Below, in pieces: positions 36,181 to 47,744 of a stretch of DNA of 64,000 nt. Position 1 is the first letter of the stretch. Each line of letters begins with the position of its first letter. The DNA lies in contig NC_035172.2 of assembly GCF_001659605.2 (NCBI RefSeq), positions 27,889,342-27,953,341 on the forward strand, read 5' to 3'. Position numbers and translations under genes: made by a program. The DNA is from Manihot esculenta (taxonomy: Eukaryota > Streptophyta > Magnoliopsida > Malpighiales > Euphorbiaceae). The notes beneath the pieces were generated by a model, which was given only the letters and a program-made list of their open reading frames with translations, searched no databases and had not been told where the DNA came from.

Positions 36181-36650
36181 AGTACCGACCTCGAACGACC
36201 ATCAAAGCCCAAGCCCTGGTTGACTTCATAGCGGGATGTTCCTTCAACGAAGAACGAACAGAGCTTAGGGAAAAACCAGCAAAGGTAAGGGAGATAGAAC
36301 ATAATGAACAACTCTCACGAAAGTTCAGCTGGAGTCTGTTCGTGGATGGGGCATCCAGTGTTGAAGGCAACAGTGCTGGAGTAATGCTGAAAGGACCAGG
36401 AGGATTCAAGATCTGTTACGCCTTACGGCTGGAGTTCAATGCTACTAACAATGTGGCAGAGTATGAAGCCCTAATAAATGGAATGCTAATAGCAATGGAA
36501 GTAGGGGCAACTGACCTCAAAATAAACAGTGACTCCCGGCTAGTGATCAACCAAGTAATGAGGGCATATCAAGCAAGGGACCCTACTATGCAGAAATACT
36601 TAACGAAGGTAAAGCCATTGAAGCAGAACTCTGTGAGCAGGGAATCAATG
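36181..36650 (+). pseudogene. Element E: second, archaeal-type RNase H
   Basis: After EYRPRTTIKAQALVDFIAG the frame encodes SLFVDGASSVEGNSAGV, NVAEYEALINGM and INSDSRLVINQV, the D-E-D pattern of the archaeal-type RNase H found between RNase H and integrase in Tat elements. The key Asp, Glu and Asp residues are present. A one-base deletion near 36615 ends the frame. Confidence 0.85.
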
Positions 36651-38053
36651 TGAAATATCAGAGAATACCTCGAGAAGAAAATGAGGAAGCAGACCTACTC
36701 AGCCTATTATCTAAAGAAGAACTGGAACAGCTCCCAGATGAGGTATACATACAACACATTAACATTCCTGCCTTTGACAAAACAAACACTATAATGCAAG
36801 TTGAGGAAGGACAAAGTTGGATGACCCCGTATTTGAAATATTTAGAGAAAAGAAAGCTCCCAGAAGATAGAGTCGAAGCAAAGAAAATAACAACCCGAGC
36901 TGCCAATTATCAAGCAATAAGAGGCACACTGTACAGAAGGGAGAAATCTAGCCCGTGGCTTCGATGTGTGGGTCCAGAAGAGGCAACCAGGATTATGGAA
37001 GAGATTCATCAGGGAATATGCGGGGCTCATGAAGGAGCATGAACATTGGTGAAAAAAATTTTCAGGCAAGGATACTACTGGCCAATAGTTAAGAAAGAAA
37101 TCAAAGAATTTGTCAGAAGGTGCAACGTGTGCTAGAGGTATGCCAACGCGATCAATATACCGACCACCTTTCAATTCAGCATATCTAGCCTCTAGTCGTT
37201 CTCATAATGGGGTATAGATATCTTGGGAACTTTTCCCAAAACCATAGGCTAGAAAAAGTTCGTAATAGTAGCTGTGAAATATTTTTCTAAATGGCCAAAA
37301 GCAGAGGCAGTCCCCACCGTCACAGCAAGAAAAATGATAGACTTCATCTAGGGCAACATTATCTGCAGATTCGGGGTACTGAGGGTGCTTATGTCGGACA
37401 ACGGCAAACAATTCAACTGCAAGACCTTTAAGAAGTTCACAAGAAACATGAGCATTTGGCACAAGTTCTCCTCGGTGGCCCATCCTCAAACCAACGGCTA
37501 GACAGAGGTTACAAACCGAGCTATTCTCTAGGGATTGAAAAAGCAGCTGGGTGGAGCCAACAAGAATTGGGCAGATGAACTCAATAGCATCTTGTGGGCA
37601 TTACGAACCACTCCTGGGATGCTAACAAAGGAGATAGCTTTTACATTAGCATTCGGCACTGAAGCCGTGGTCCCCGTCGAGTTACAAGTCCCTACTCACC
37701 GAGTCCAGTTTAACAGCGAAGACACCAATAATGATAAGTTGAGGAGTAACTTAGACGCCCTAGAAGAAATCAGAGAAGAAGCCCAACTCTGCACCGCCTC
37801 TTATCAACAGAAGGCAGCTCGCTACTACAATCAAAGAGTTAGAGAGAGGAGCTTGAAGGTAGGAGACCTGGCATTAAGAAAGCTGGAAGCCACTGGGAAG
37901 AGAGCTGCAATAGGAACACTAGTACTAACCTGGGAAGCTCCTTTCAAAATAATCAAAGTGGTCAAGCCAGGCGTATATCAAATTGAAGATATGCAAGGAA
38001 ATCTAGAACCTCACACATGGAACATCCAGCACTTGAAGAGGTACTTTCTCTAA
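36650..38053 (+). pseudogene. pol: Element E: integrase (multiple TAG stops)
   Basis: A zinc-binding start (IHQGICGAHEG) and RRCNVC pair are followed by the core. Catalytic Asp lies in WGIDILGTFP, Asp in LMSDNGKQF and Glu in TEVTNRAIL; the C-terminal part ends NIQHLKRYFL at 38053. Stops occur at 37040 (TGA), 37133, 37187, 37193, 37247, 37347, 37499 and 37529, each approximate. Nearly all fit C-to-T or G-to-A changes at Gln, Trp or Arg codons. The last 172 residues (37535-38053) are uninterrupted. Confidence 0.88.
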
Positions 38054-38205
38054 AATATAGATAATGTAAATGCGAACACTTGTATTCCTAAACAATGTGA
38101 ATAAAATAGACCCTGCAATTCAAATCAAACAATGTCGTTTTTATCAGTGCTTGCCTTATTTTTCCTTAAAAGAAATACAGAACAGGCATCAGAAAGAGAA
38201 CAAGA

Positions 38206-38590
38206 AGACCTCAGTGAGGTAGGTGACCGGGCTCAGAAAATGACCTCGGCACCACAAAACTGGCTAGGATGACGAAGCGACAGTAAGGCCAAAGAGCCTA
38301 AATCTTATTCAAGACCTCAGTGAGGTAGGTGACCGGGCTCAAAAAATGACCCCGGCACCATAAAACCGGCTGGGATGACGAAGCGACAGTAAGGCCAAAG
38401 AGTCTGAATCTTATTCAAGACTTCAGTGAGGTAGGTGACCGGGCTCAAAAAATGACCCCGGCACCACAAAACCGGCTGGTTTGACAAAGCGACAGTAAGA
38501 CCAAAGAGCCTAAATCTTGTTCAAGATCTCAATGAGGTAGGTGACCGGGCTCAGAAAATGATCTCGGCACCACAAAACCGACTGGGATGA
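38206..38590 (+). repeat. 106-bp tandem repeats, block 1, in element E 3' region
   Basis: Units start at 38206, 38312, 38418 and 38524, a constant 106-bp period, each beginning AGACCTCAGTGAGGTAGGTG and containing GATGACGAAGCGACAGTAAGG. Element F interrupts the fourth unit. Downstream-of-pol tandem repeats are known in Tat-lineage elements. Confidence 0.92.
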
Positions 38591-40016
38591 TGACTCGCGG
38601 TTGTCGAAGCCGGTCAAAAATAACCTTTCCGGTTATCAATAATTTTACAATTGCAGATAGTGGTAAAGGATCGAATCCACAGAGAATTGTAAACTTATCT
38701 ATTCTTCTCAACAAGACCAAGAGAATTAATTAAATTAGAAACTGAAAGTAAGCAGCTGAAAACGGATCAAAAGTAAAGTGCAGTAAAAAAAAAAAAAAGG
38801 GGGTTTTGAGATTGATTTGATTTAACAAACTATGGACAATAATTAAATGAGCAAGTAATAATTAAATAAAAGAGAAATTCAATATGAGAAAGGTCTAGTT
38901 GAAGAGATGGATCCACTTTGATTGTTTGGATTGATCATTGAAACTCATATTCTCTTGATTGATTCAATAGATTAGTTATGGGGATGGAAAACGCTTCTCA
39001 CCACCATGTCTCTCCTTATGATTAAATTAATTAGGGAACGTCCTCTAATCAATTACTAATTAACAAATTGCCAAGGAACGTCCTTGGGCCTTAGGCATCA
39101 AAACAATTGTCAATTGCATGAAGAAAGAGAGATATCCAATCCTAGCTACTCAAACGCATGAGATGTTGCTAGATCATACAATTCTTTAGTTTTTACACAA
39201 AGTGTTCTTAGGTCAGAATAATTCCAGCAACTACGGACTAAAAATTATCCCAACTAACAATCAATTACCTTGCAATCAAGAATCAAGTGGCCAATTTGAT
39301 CAAAACAACAAAGCAATCTTAGATTCAAGCACACAATTGTATGAATATTGGACTAATCAAAGACAAATAGTTTATGTTCAGATCTCACAATCCTTTAAAC
39401 AACCTTAGTTTCAACCAATCTTCAACTAAAATAAAAGGATTCAGCCTCTCATGACTGAACCAAGACAGAAAATTAAAGAAAAGAAGAGGAAAGAAAAACC
39501 GAAATTGAGAGGAGAAGCCCTTGGAAGGCCGGCTGCCCTTGCTTGGCCGAATTGGGAGGAGAGGCAATCTGTCTCTCTTGGTCTTCTTGAAGCCTTTAAA
39601 TATGTCTTGAGAGGCTGCCTAGGGTTTCTTGGCTGTCCATGTACCTTTTAGAGGCTGCCCAAAATGCCCTTGGTCCAAGGTGTGCCATCTATGCACATGT
39701 GTGGAGGGAAAAACGTGGGACTTGTCTTCAATTGCAAGGAGTGGGCTCTTTGGTCTTTGTTTGCTGCCCAAATGTCTTCAAGATGCTGCCCAAGGTGCCC
39801 AAGACTTGCCTTCACACTCCCCTTGCCGCCCATGCACTAATAAGGAAGGTGGAGCCTTCTTTTCAATTTGAATTTTGAATGTGCAAGGCATGTGTGGCAT
39901 GTGTGACTTTCTTTGGCTTCTTTGGCAAGCTGAATCTTGAAATTAAAAATTTGAATATGAATCTTGAAGATTTGAATTTTAAAATACTTTCCTTATTTGG
40001 CTCTTCATATATAGCA

Positions 40017-42153
40017 TGTAATACCCGGCTAGACTCCGGTATCGGAGTTCCTACCGTCCGGTGGAATCTCGGATGTCGGAGACCTCTAGAAGGGTAGAAT
40101 CATGTTTTATAAAAATGTTTTAAGGTGTTTTATGATTTTGAGTATGAAATTAAATGAGTTTTTACATGAAAAGTCCTTGGAGGAAAACCCAGGTTCGGCC
40201 GCCGAAAGTCAAGTTCGGCCGCCGAACATGCATGCGTTTTGGAGGCACGTTAGGCCCCCGAAAGCATGAGTGAGGGAAGTCCAGGTTCGGCCGCCGAACC
40301 TCATGTTCGGCCGCCGAACATGGCATGCATGCGGAGGCACATTCGGCCCCCGAACGTGGTCTGGCCAGCCACTATAAAAGGGTCCCTTAGCCGAAAACGG
40401 GCGAGCTTTTTCCCATTTTCGGCCAAGGTGAGCTCTCCGCCGTCTCTCACCCATTTTTTTTATGTTCTTCCTCTAAATCTTTCGAGATTTTCACTTGTTT
40501 TCACTTGGTTGTGAAGATTTAAGCTTTTGAAACAAGTTTTGGAGCTTTGGGAACTCAGGAGCTCATTTCCGTGGATCTCCAAGTTTAGGTCGTCTTCCTC
40601 TCGATCTTCAAGAGGTAAGAGCCGATCTTAAGCTCCTTATGTGTTTTAAGTAAGTTTATTGCAAGATCTATGGGTAGAAATGCATGTTAGGGGATATGTT
40701 GAACCTATGGGTTTTGATGACTTTTTGAACAATGTAGCTTGATTGTGTGTGATTGAAGTGTTGTAGATGGGGTATATGCATGTTTGAGGCCCCTAGGAAC
40801 TTGTATGCATGCTTTGGTTGAAAAATATGCATGTTTGGAAGGTTTGGAGGCGAAATGTGCAAAAGGGAGCCAAGTTTCTGCCCTTCGGCAGAAACCAGGT
40901 TCGGCAGCCGAAGGTACTTTCGGCCGCCGAACATGGCTGGGGAGGCAGGCCTTTCGGCTGCCGAAGTTGCCCCCGAAAAGAGACTTTCGTCTCTGTCTGG
41001 CACTTTCGGCCGCCGAAGGTGCCGCCGAACCTAGCTGAGTTTCGTCTCTGTCCAGGACTTTCGGCCGCCGAAGGTGCCGCCGAAAGTGCCCTGTTCAGCC
41101 ATTTCATGCATATTTTCTGTGATGTTTTCATGATGTTTTAGGGGGTTTTTGGGGAATGTAATAGAGTTATGTTTGTTTATGTTTGGTCCCTCATTGGAGT
41201 CCACCTGTGTAGGTTCGGACCCGAGGAACCAAGGACCCCAGCAGTGAGTCAGCTGCTACAGAGTTTATCAGAGTCAGCCAGAGGTGAGTGGAACTAAACT
41301 TAACCTTTTAAATTAAGAAATGAAATGCTTTTATCATGCTTCATGCATCATGATCATATTATAGGTTGTTTGCATTAGAATTCACGACTATGCCGCATTG
41401 TATTGTTGTGATAGATGATAGTGGATGGACATTAGGATGATTCATTAGCCTTCTATATACGAAGTCCTGTGGTGCCCATAATAGGGCCGGGCAATACGAA
41501 GTCCTGTGGTGCCCATAATAGGGCCGGGCATGGAGTTGAGGGATTTTTGAATCAGTCCATCCGTGGTGTGATTTGTTTGTGCAGTGGCGCATTTCATGAT
41601 AGCATGTTTTAAATAATCTTTTTATAGTTCTACTCACTGGGCATCTAGCTCACCCCTCTCCCCTAACCCCCAGGTTTGCAGGTACGGGATAGATAGAGAA
41701 GGCAAGAAGAGAAAAAGTCATATGTATGTAATAGTTAGTTTGTGGACATGACAAATGTAAAATGATGAAATGTAAAAATATTCAGTATGTTATGTAATGA
41801 GGTTATTGAGGATAGAGTTGTGCTTGACCACAGTATATTGTTAATCCCTTTTGTATGTACATGATCTTATGTTATGATGTTTATGTAAACTAACTCAACA
41901 CAGATTGTTTTGCCTTTGAGGCATGATGAGATCCCACAGAGGGACTATGTTATGTATATGTACAGAGTACGCACAGGTTGAGTTAGTTGATGACAGTATG
42001 TATGGAGAAAAGTTTTATCTTTTTATGTTTATGGTTGATCATGTATGGGATTAAACATGTTTACAGGTTATGTTAGGCTTGCTACGGGTCCCGGCGGCCT
42101 TAAGTCGACCCGGATCCTAGCGCCGGTAGCGGTCCGATTTTCGGGTCGTTACA
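40017..42153 (+). repeat. Solo LTR G of the dyad family (2137 bp)
   Basis: A complete plus-strand LTR (TGTAATACCCGG to GGGTCGTTACA) is flanked by TAGCA at 40012-40016 and 42154-42158. Dyads lie at 40195-40345 upstream of TATAAAA (about 40373) and at 40900-41090. Donor-like GTGAGC and GTAAGA sites and a pyrimidine-rich TTTGCAG acceptor (near 41680) are kept. Hairpins lie at 41466-41491 and 41503-41528. Confidence 0.94.
41466..41528 (+). repeat. Hairpin unit array in LTR G (2 units)
   Basis: Each unit reads CCTG, TGGT, GCCC, loop ATAATA, GGGC, CGGG. Inner GCCC/GGGC arms pair perfectly and outer CCTG/CGGG pair with one G-U. The sequence differs from D but the layout is the same. Confidence 0.68.
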
Positions 42154-42271
42154 TAGCAACTTGAGATTTGGCTTCTTGAATAAGGAAAAGGCTACTTGGA
42201 GATTTGAAATTTGAATTTCAAATTGTCTTGGCTGAATGTTCTTTCCATGTTTGCCACTTTCCTTATTTAGA

Positions 42272-42940
42272 ACTTTCCTTATTTAGCTTCACTTGAATTC
42301 AATTTGGCAAGCTTGCACTCCTTTGCTCCAATTAAGGCAGTTTTAGGGGGATTTTCTCCAGAATGTCCTTTTACACCATTTTCTGCAAAATAATGTCAAG
42401 AGCACTAAATTAAGCAGAAATCATGTAAATAATCATCAATAATATCAAGATAAAATGGACTAAAATATGTTCTATCAGATGACGAAGCGACAGTAAGGCC
42501 AAAGAGCCTGAATCTTGTTCAAGACCTCAATAAGGTAGGTGACCGGACTCAGAAAATGATCCCGACACCACAAAACCGGCTGGGATGACGAAGCGACAGT
42601 AAGGACTTTCCTTATTTAGCTTCACTTGAATTCAATTTGGCAGGCTTGCACTCCTTTGCTCCAATTAAAGCAGTTTTAGGGGGATTTTCTCCAAAATGTC
42701 CTTTTATACCATTTTCTGCAAAATAATGTCAAGAGCACTAAATTAAGCAGAAATCATGTAAATAATCATCAATAATATCAAGATAAAATGGACTAAAATA
42801 TGTTCTATCAAATGACGAAGCGACAGTAAGGCCAAAGAGCCTGAATCTTGTTCAAGACCTCAATAAGGTAGGTGACCGGACTCAGAAAATGATCCCGGCA
42901 CCACAAAACCGGCTGGGATGACGAAGCGACAGTAAGCCCG
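42272..42940 (+). repeat. 333-bp tandem duplication across the F/E junction
   Basis: ACTTTCCTTATTTAGCTTC starts at 42272 and again at 42605. The duplicated unit contains the last 206 bp of F, the junction and about 127 bp of E's 106-bp repeat. It therefore arose after F inserted. Confidence 0.9.
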
Positions 42941-43250
42941 AAGAGGCTGAATCTTGTTCAAGACCTCAGTGAGGTAGGTGATCGGACTCAGAAAATGACC
43001 CCAGCACCACAAAACTGGCTGGAATGACGAAGCGACAGTAAGGCCAAAGAGCCTGAATCTTGATCAAGACCTCAGTGAGGTAGGTGACCGGGCTTAGAAA
43101 ATGATCTCGGCACCACAAAACTGGCTGGGATGACGAAGCGACAGTAAGGCCAAAGAGCCTGAATCTTGTTCAAGACCTTAGTGAGGTAGGTGATCGGGCT
43201 CAAAAAATGACCCCAGCACCATAAAACCGACTGAGACAATAAATCAACGG
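42478..43250 (+). repeat. 106-bp tandem repeats, block 2, in element E 3' region
   Basis: This is the continuation of block 1 after F. Units beginning CAAGACCTCA recur with a period of about 106 bp at 42852, 42958, 43064 and 43170, plus one unit enlarged by the 333-bp duplication. They degenerate after about 43230. Confidence 0.9.
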
Positions 43251-44415
43251 CAGGGCCAAAAAGCCCGGATCTTAAACAAAGTCTGCAAAACGGGGAAGGG
43301 ATAAAACAGGCCTAAAAGGGCTAGATCCCGGGTTGAGCTGCATGAGACTAAGCTGGGGAGAACAAAACTCAAGGAGAGCCGAGCTAGAGAAGGTCAACTA
43401 GTAAAACAGAGGTTACAAGGTCTTTTCCCAAGCAACTGGGGCAAGACGCGCGAGAACATAAACACGCAAACAAAATCGCAACCTAAGTATGACTCAACAT
43501 AGAGACAAAAAGGCATGGATCCGAGCTTGCATACTCAACAAGACAAGGCTAAGCCAACCACGGAAGGGACGGTCCACGAAAAGAAGCCCATAGTCGCAGA
43601 ACACACAAAAAGGCTCAAGCAAAATCAAAAACAGCAAAAGTTAACAAAGTCAAAAAGATGAACTCCCAGCCCGAGTCCATGCCCGACGCATGGCAAGCTA
43701 AAATCAACCAGTAAGAAATGACACCAGAAGTCCGAGTTCGCCATCTCAATGATGCACGTGGTCCAAACCAGTCTGGTAGTTAGAAGATTATGCTGGGAAA
43801 GAATGAAGCACCTAAAAACTAAAACGTTTCTGTATACATCCGAACTTGTGGCGCTAACAAAGCTATGAGGTAAAAACTAAAACGTTTCTGTATACATCCA
43901 AACTTGTGGCGCTAACAAAGCTATGAGATAAAAACTAAGGATGCTTTCAGGAACAAGAAAGCCCAATAAGAGAACAACCTGGCCGACCAAGTCTAATACG
44001 GCCAAACTCCTGGAAACTCACTGGATAAACGTAATAGCTTGAAACTCCTATGCTTAAGGCAAGCCAGATCAGAGAAAGTTGGTAAGTGAGAAAGGAGGAA
44101 ACGAAGTAAATCTTTTTAAGATTAAGCAAGCTCTATAAAATCAACGACACAGATAGAAGCAAGGAATTGCCTAAGTACAAGTATGAACAAAGGTAACATC
44201 TCAGTAACTGAAACTTAGCATAAAGTCAAACATCGAGAATAAAAAGGTAAAAGCGTAACACAAATACAAAAAGGAACAAAACACTATTTTATTTAATCAT
44301 CGAGGATTATAGGGGAAAAGATCTTCCTTAGAGGACTTACATCAGTAATTACATTGCTACTACTATTGACATCATCTACAGAACTGTCCCTAGGGAGTCC
44401 AGCACCCACAGACTC
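43251..44415 (+). other. Element E 3' non-coding region
   Basis: I see no gene here. A 58-bp tandem duplication lies at 43814-43929 (AAAACGTTTCTGTATACATC at 43819 and 43877), with a third unit begun after it. The rest is purine-rich single-copy sequence between pol and the antisense gene. Confidence 0.6.
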
Positions 44416-45893
44416 CTATCCCTCAGTACCCACAAAGGGCACAATTTCACCTCCTTGAGGCCTAGTGTCTTCTCCTTGAGGCCCAACATCTTCTCCTTCA
44501 GAACCAGCGTCTTCCTCTTGAGGTCCAGTCACCGTACGAGGAGCTTCCTTGGGCAAAGGGTTGTCATCCTCCCCATAGCACACCTCCTCACCGTCAGAAT
44601 CTACTTTAGGAGCTCGGAGGCGAGCCAATGGGGTGGAAGGGGCATCCCTAGCCTCCTTCAGACCCTGGTTGAACTCGGTGGCGAACATGCGAAAGGCTTT
44701 ATTCCATATCTCATTCCTCATTGCATCAGAAGCCTTGAACTCCACAAGTCGCGCCTTACAGGCCCCCTCAATCTTGGCCTTTAGCTCAAGGGAGTCCTTG
44801 TAGCATTGAAGACGATCTTCACAGGCCCGCTCAATTTCAGTTTTCAGCTCCGAGAAGCCCTTATATTCCTGCAAGCACTTCTGGCGGGCCTGATCGATCT
44901 CTGCTTTCAGTTCAGCAGACTCCTTGTACTCCTGCAAGCGCTCCTCATATGCCAACCGGACCCTGTCCTCAGTAAGCTTGGTGTCCTAGAGCAAGGTGGA
45001 GCATCTTTTCTCTAGGGCCTTAACTTCTTGGCAGAGTTATTGTTGTTGAAGCTTTGACTCCTCTGCTGCCAAGGTCAGGTCTTTCAGACTCTCAGTACGC
45101 TTGCCAAGCTCCTACTCGAGGACAACAATCCGGGCTAGGGCTTCATCCCTTTGAGCCATCACCGTCTCACAACGGACCTGGACATCATCATGGTCTGCCT
45201 TGGCTGCCTCATACTGACGTTGGGCCTCCTCACGTTGGGCCACGACCTCGTCCCTCTCGCGACAGGCATTTTCCAGGGAGGACAGCTGCTCCAAAACTTC
45301 ATCATGGCGAGCTTCTGCCACAGCTGCCCTCTCATCAGCCCTCTTAACAGCGTCCCGGGTCCAAGCCAGCTCCCCTTTGAGGGTTTTCAGATGCTCCTGA
45401 GCCGCAGTGAGCTGACCTCGAGCGTCACTGGTTGCAGACAGGTTCTCTTCAAGACGAGTCTCCTCGATCTGGCGGTCTACAGTGCTCTGAAGGGACTGGT
45501 CCCGGGCATCGATTTCCATAAAAACACACATCACCTATCAAGAAAGAGAACCAACCATGTTAAAAAATAAAGAAAACAAAAATAATAACTTAAAACGAAA
45601 AAATAGGGCTTACCATGAAATGCCACTTGCTTTCGAGTAGAGTAGGCCAGGAGGTCGGTGAGAGCAAGAAGACGCGAATCTAAAGCTTCAGTGACCCCAC
45701 CGAACATCCTCTCCCGCAATAACTCGACGACAATACTTGCCGGGGACTGAGGAGTGATCTTGTCTTCATTCAGCACGTCATTGTCTAGGGCAGAGGACAA
45801 AACCCCTACAGGCGTTTTCTCCTTCTCCAAAGAAAGGAGAGCGGGGGTAGGTGGCCGAGATGTGTGAGCTTTCTTTGAAGCCGGAGCCGCAGG
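44416..45893 (-). pseudogene. Element E antisense accessory gene, C-terminal coiled-coil part
   Basis: Read on the minus strand, 45534-44416 is one frame rich in Glu, Lys, Ala and Gln with heptad-like repeats (LQEYKESAELKAEID, KCLQEYKGFSELKTE), ending in an acidic tail. It is broken by TAG at about 45111 and 44992 and TAA at about 45030. Upstream, 45893-45616 holds Pro-rich sequence and an EALDSRLLALTDLLAY segment, ending at a donor CATG|GTAAGC; an acceptor TTGATAG lies near 45538. It probably continues the gene whose first part is at 49553-51153, cut by LTR H. Antisense extra genes are known from Tat elements; the function is unknown. Confidence 0.65.
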
Positions 45894-46550
45894 TGTAACG
45901 ACCCGGAAAATGGACCGCTACCGGCGCTAGGATCCAGATCGACTTAAGGTCGCCAGGACCCGTAACAAGCCTAATATACATCCTGTGAACCTAATAAAAT
46001 CCCATACATGATCATACATTTACATAAAAACTTTGAATATTTCACGAACTGAAACCTGACCTGTGCATGCATCATAACTGTATACATAAAACCCACACTA
46101 GAGTCCTCATCAAATACTCTAGCATGGTAAACATCACATGCCTCAAGTTTGGTTCCAACATAACTCATCATTAAAACTTTTTGTATAAGGATCATGTACA
46201 ACAGGGATTTATAAAACATAATCTAGGGAAAGCACAAATCTAATCCATTACATAGTACATGTCCACTACTATTCTATTACATGAACATAAACATCACCCT
46301 TGCCGACTTCCTGTGCTATCTCTGATCTGCAAACCTGGGGGTTAGGGGAAAGGGGTAAGCTACAAGAGCTTAGTGAGCAGAACAGTAAAATCAATTTAAT
46401 AAACATATGCCATCATGAAATGCATCACAACACAAGTAAATCACCTTAAGATGGTATTGTCACCAGCAACCCTCTACATAATCCAATGTGCCCGGCCCAC
46501 AACGGGAGCTCCTCAGGACTTTCGCTTAAAACATAACATATCCAACTGTG

Positions 46551-46624
46551 CCAGGGGCGTAGAATGGGCCTCACCTGGTCTTTCCCTTACATCGTGCCAG
46601 GGGTGTAGAATAGGACTCACCTGG
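46551..46624 (-). repeat. Hairpin units in LTR H
   Basis: On the minus strand the units read CCAGG, TGA, GGC, loop, GCC, CCTGG for the first, and CCAGG...CCTGG with a weakened inner stem for the second. A further unit near 46495-46525 keeps only a short stem. Confidence 0.65.
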
Positions 46625-47744
46625 ACTTTCATACTGTATCATAACATGTCATATCATATCGAGGGCTAGTGGGTCATCCAATATCCATCCACATCAAAAT
46701 CATATTATGCAATGCATCATATTCGTGAATTCTAATGCAAAACAACCTAATACATAACATGGCATTTGTGATGCATGAACGTGCTTAAAATTTAGTTGCT
46801 TTAAAACTAAAGTTCAGTTCTACTCACCTCTGGCTGACGCTAAACTGACTCTGAGGCAGCTAACTCACTGCTGGTCTCCTTGGTTTCTCAGGTCCGATCC
46901 TACACAGGTGAACTCAAATGAGGAACCAAACACACTTTATAAAGACTCTAAACATCTCCCCAAAAACCCCTCAAAACATCATAAAGCATACATAGAAAAC
47001 AGGCAAAGGAAGATTGAGCAGGGGGCTTTCGGCAGCAGGTTCGGCGGCCGAAGGTCCCTACAAATCCGAAAGTCAGGCACTTTCAGGGGCAGGTTCGGCG
47101 GCTGAAACTCTCCTCCAGAGCCGAAAGTCCATTTTTTTGGGGGCGGGTTAGGAGGCCAAAGACCGCCTCCACAGGCAGGTTTGGCGGCCGAACCTTGCTT
47201 CGGCGGCCGAACCTGGGTTCTCCAGAATGGTAGAATCCAATTCTATCCCATGCATTTCAGCCTCAAAACTCCCAAATCCTAACACTCAACTCCCCACAAC
47301 ATGCATACACACTCCAACATGCATAAAGAGGTATAAAACTAGGCTAAACCGCAACAAACATCAACATAAACAACACATAGAGCATACATTTAACATAAAG
47401 CTAACATAAACCCTAAAACATAGATCTACCTATTTCATGCATTAAAAATCTTAAAGATTTCATAAAACTTCATTAAAAAAATGAAAGAAGACCAGGATCT
47501 ACACTTACCTCTTGAAGATCGAGAGTAGATGTGATCCGAACTCGGAGATGAGGAGAAAACGGTCTCCGGAGGTCTCCAAGCTTCAAAACTTTAGTTTGAG
47601 CTTAAATCTTCAAAATAAGGTAAAAACTTATCAAGATTTTGAAGAATTTGAAGAAAATAACCAAATCAACCATGGAAGGGCAAAAACTCACCTTTGCCCG
47701 AAATGGAGAGAGAAAACTCGCCCATTTTCGGACAGGGAGCCTTT

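Larger units (their letters stand above)
38591..42477 (+). mobile_element. Element F: unclassified TG...CA insertion (solo LTR or short LTR element), split by G
   Basis: It starts TGACTCGCGG and ends TTCTATCA, flanked by GATGA at 38586-38590 and 42478-42482. It consists of 38591-40016 and 42159-42477, 1745 bp in all. TG/CA ends with a 5-bp duplication indicate an LTR-type integration product. I find no coding region, primer site or second terminal copy inside, so a solo LTR is likeliest. Orientation is uncertain. Confidence 0.6.

Noticed and set aside
39202..40097. Short open frames inside element F (including a Pro- and Cys-containing 80-residue frame)
   Set aside because: They are overlapping alternatives with no recognisable domain, inside an insertion with LTR-like ends.
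42478..42482. F as a DNA transposon with short target duplication
   Set aside because: The TG...CA termini with a 5-bp duplication and absence of terminal inverted repeats beyond two bases favour an LTR-type origin.
38206..43250. CRISPR-like array
   Set aside because: Units are 106 bp, contiguous and without spacers, lie in a plant retrotransposon and have no cas genes nearby.
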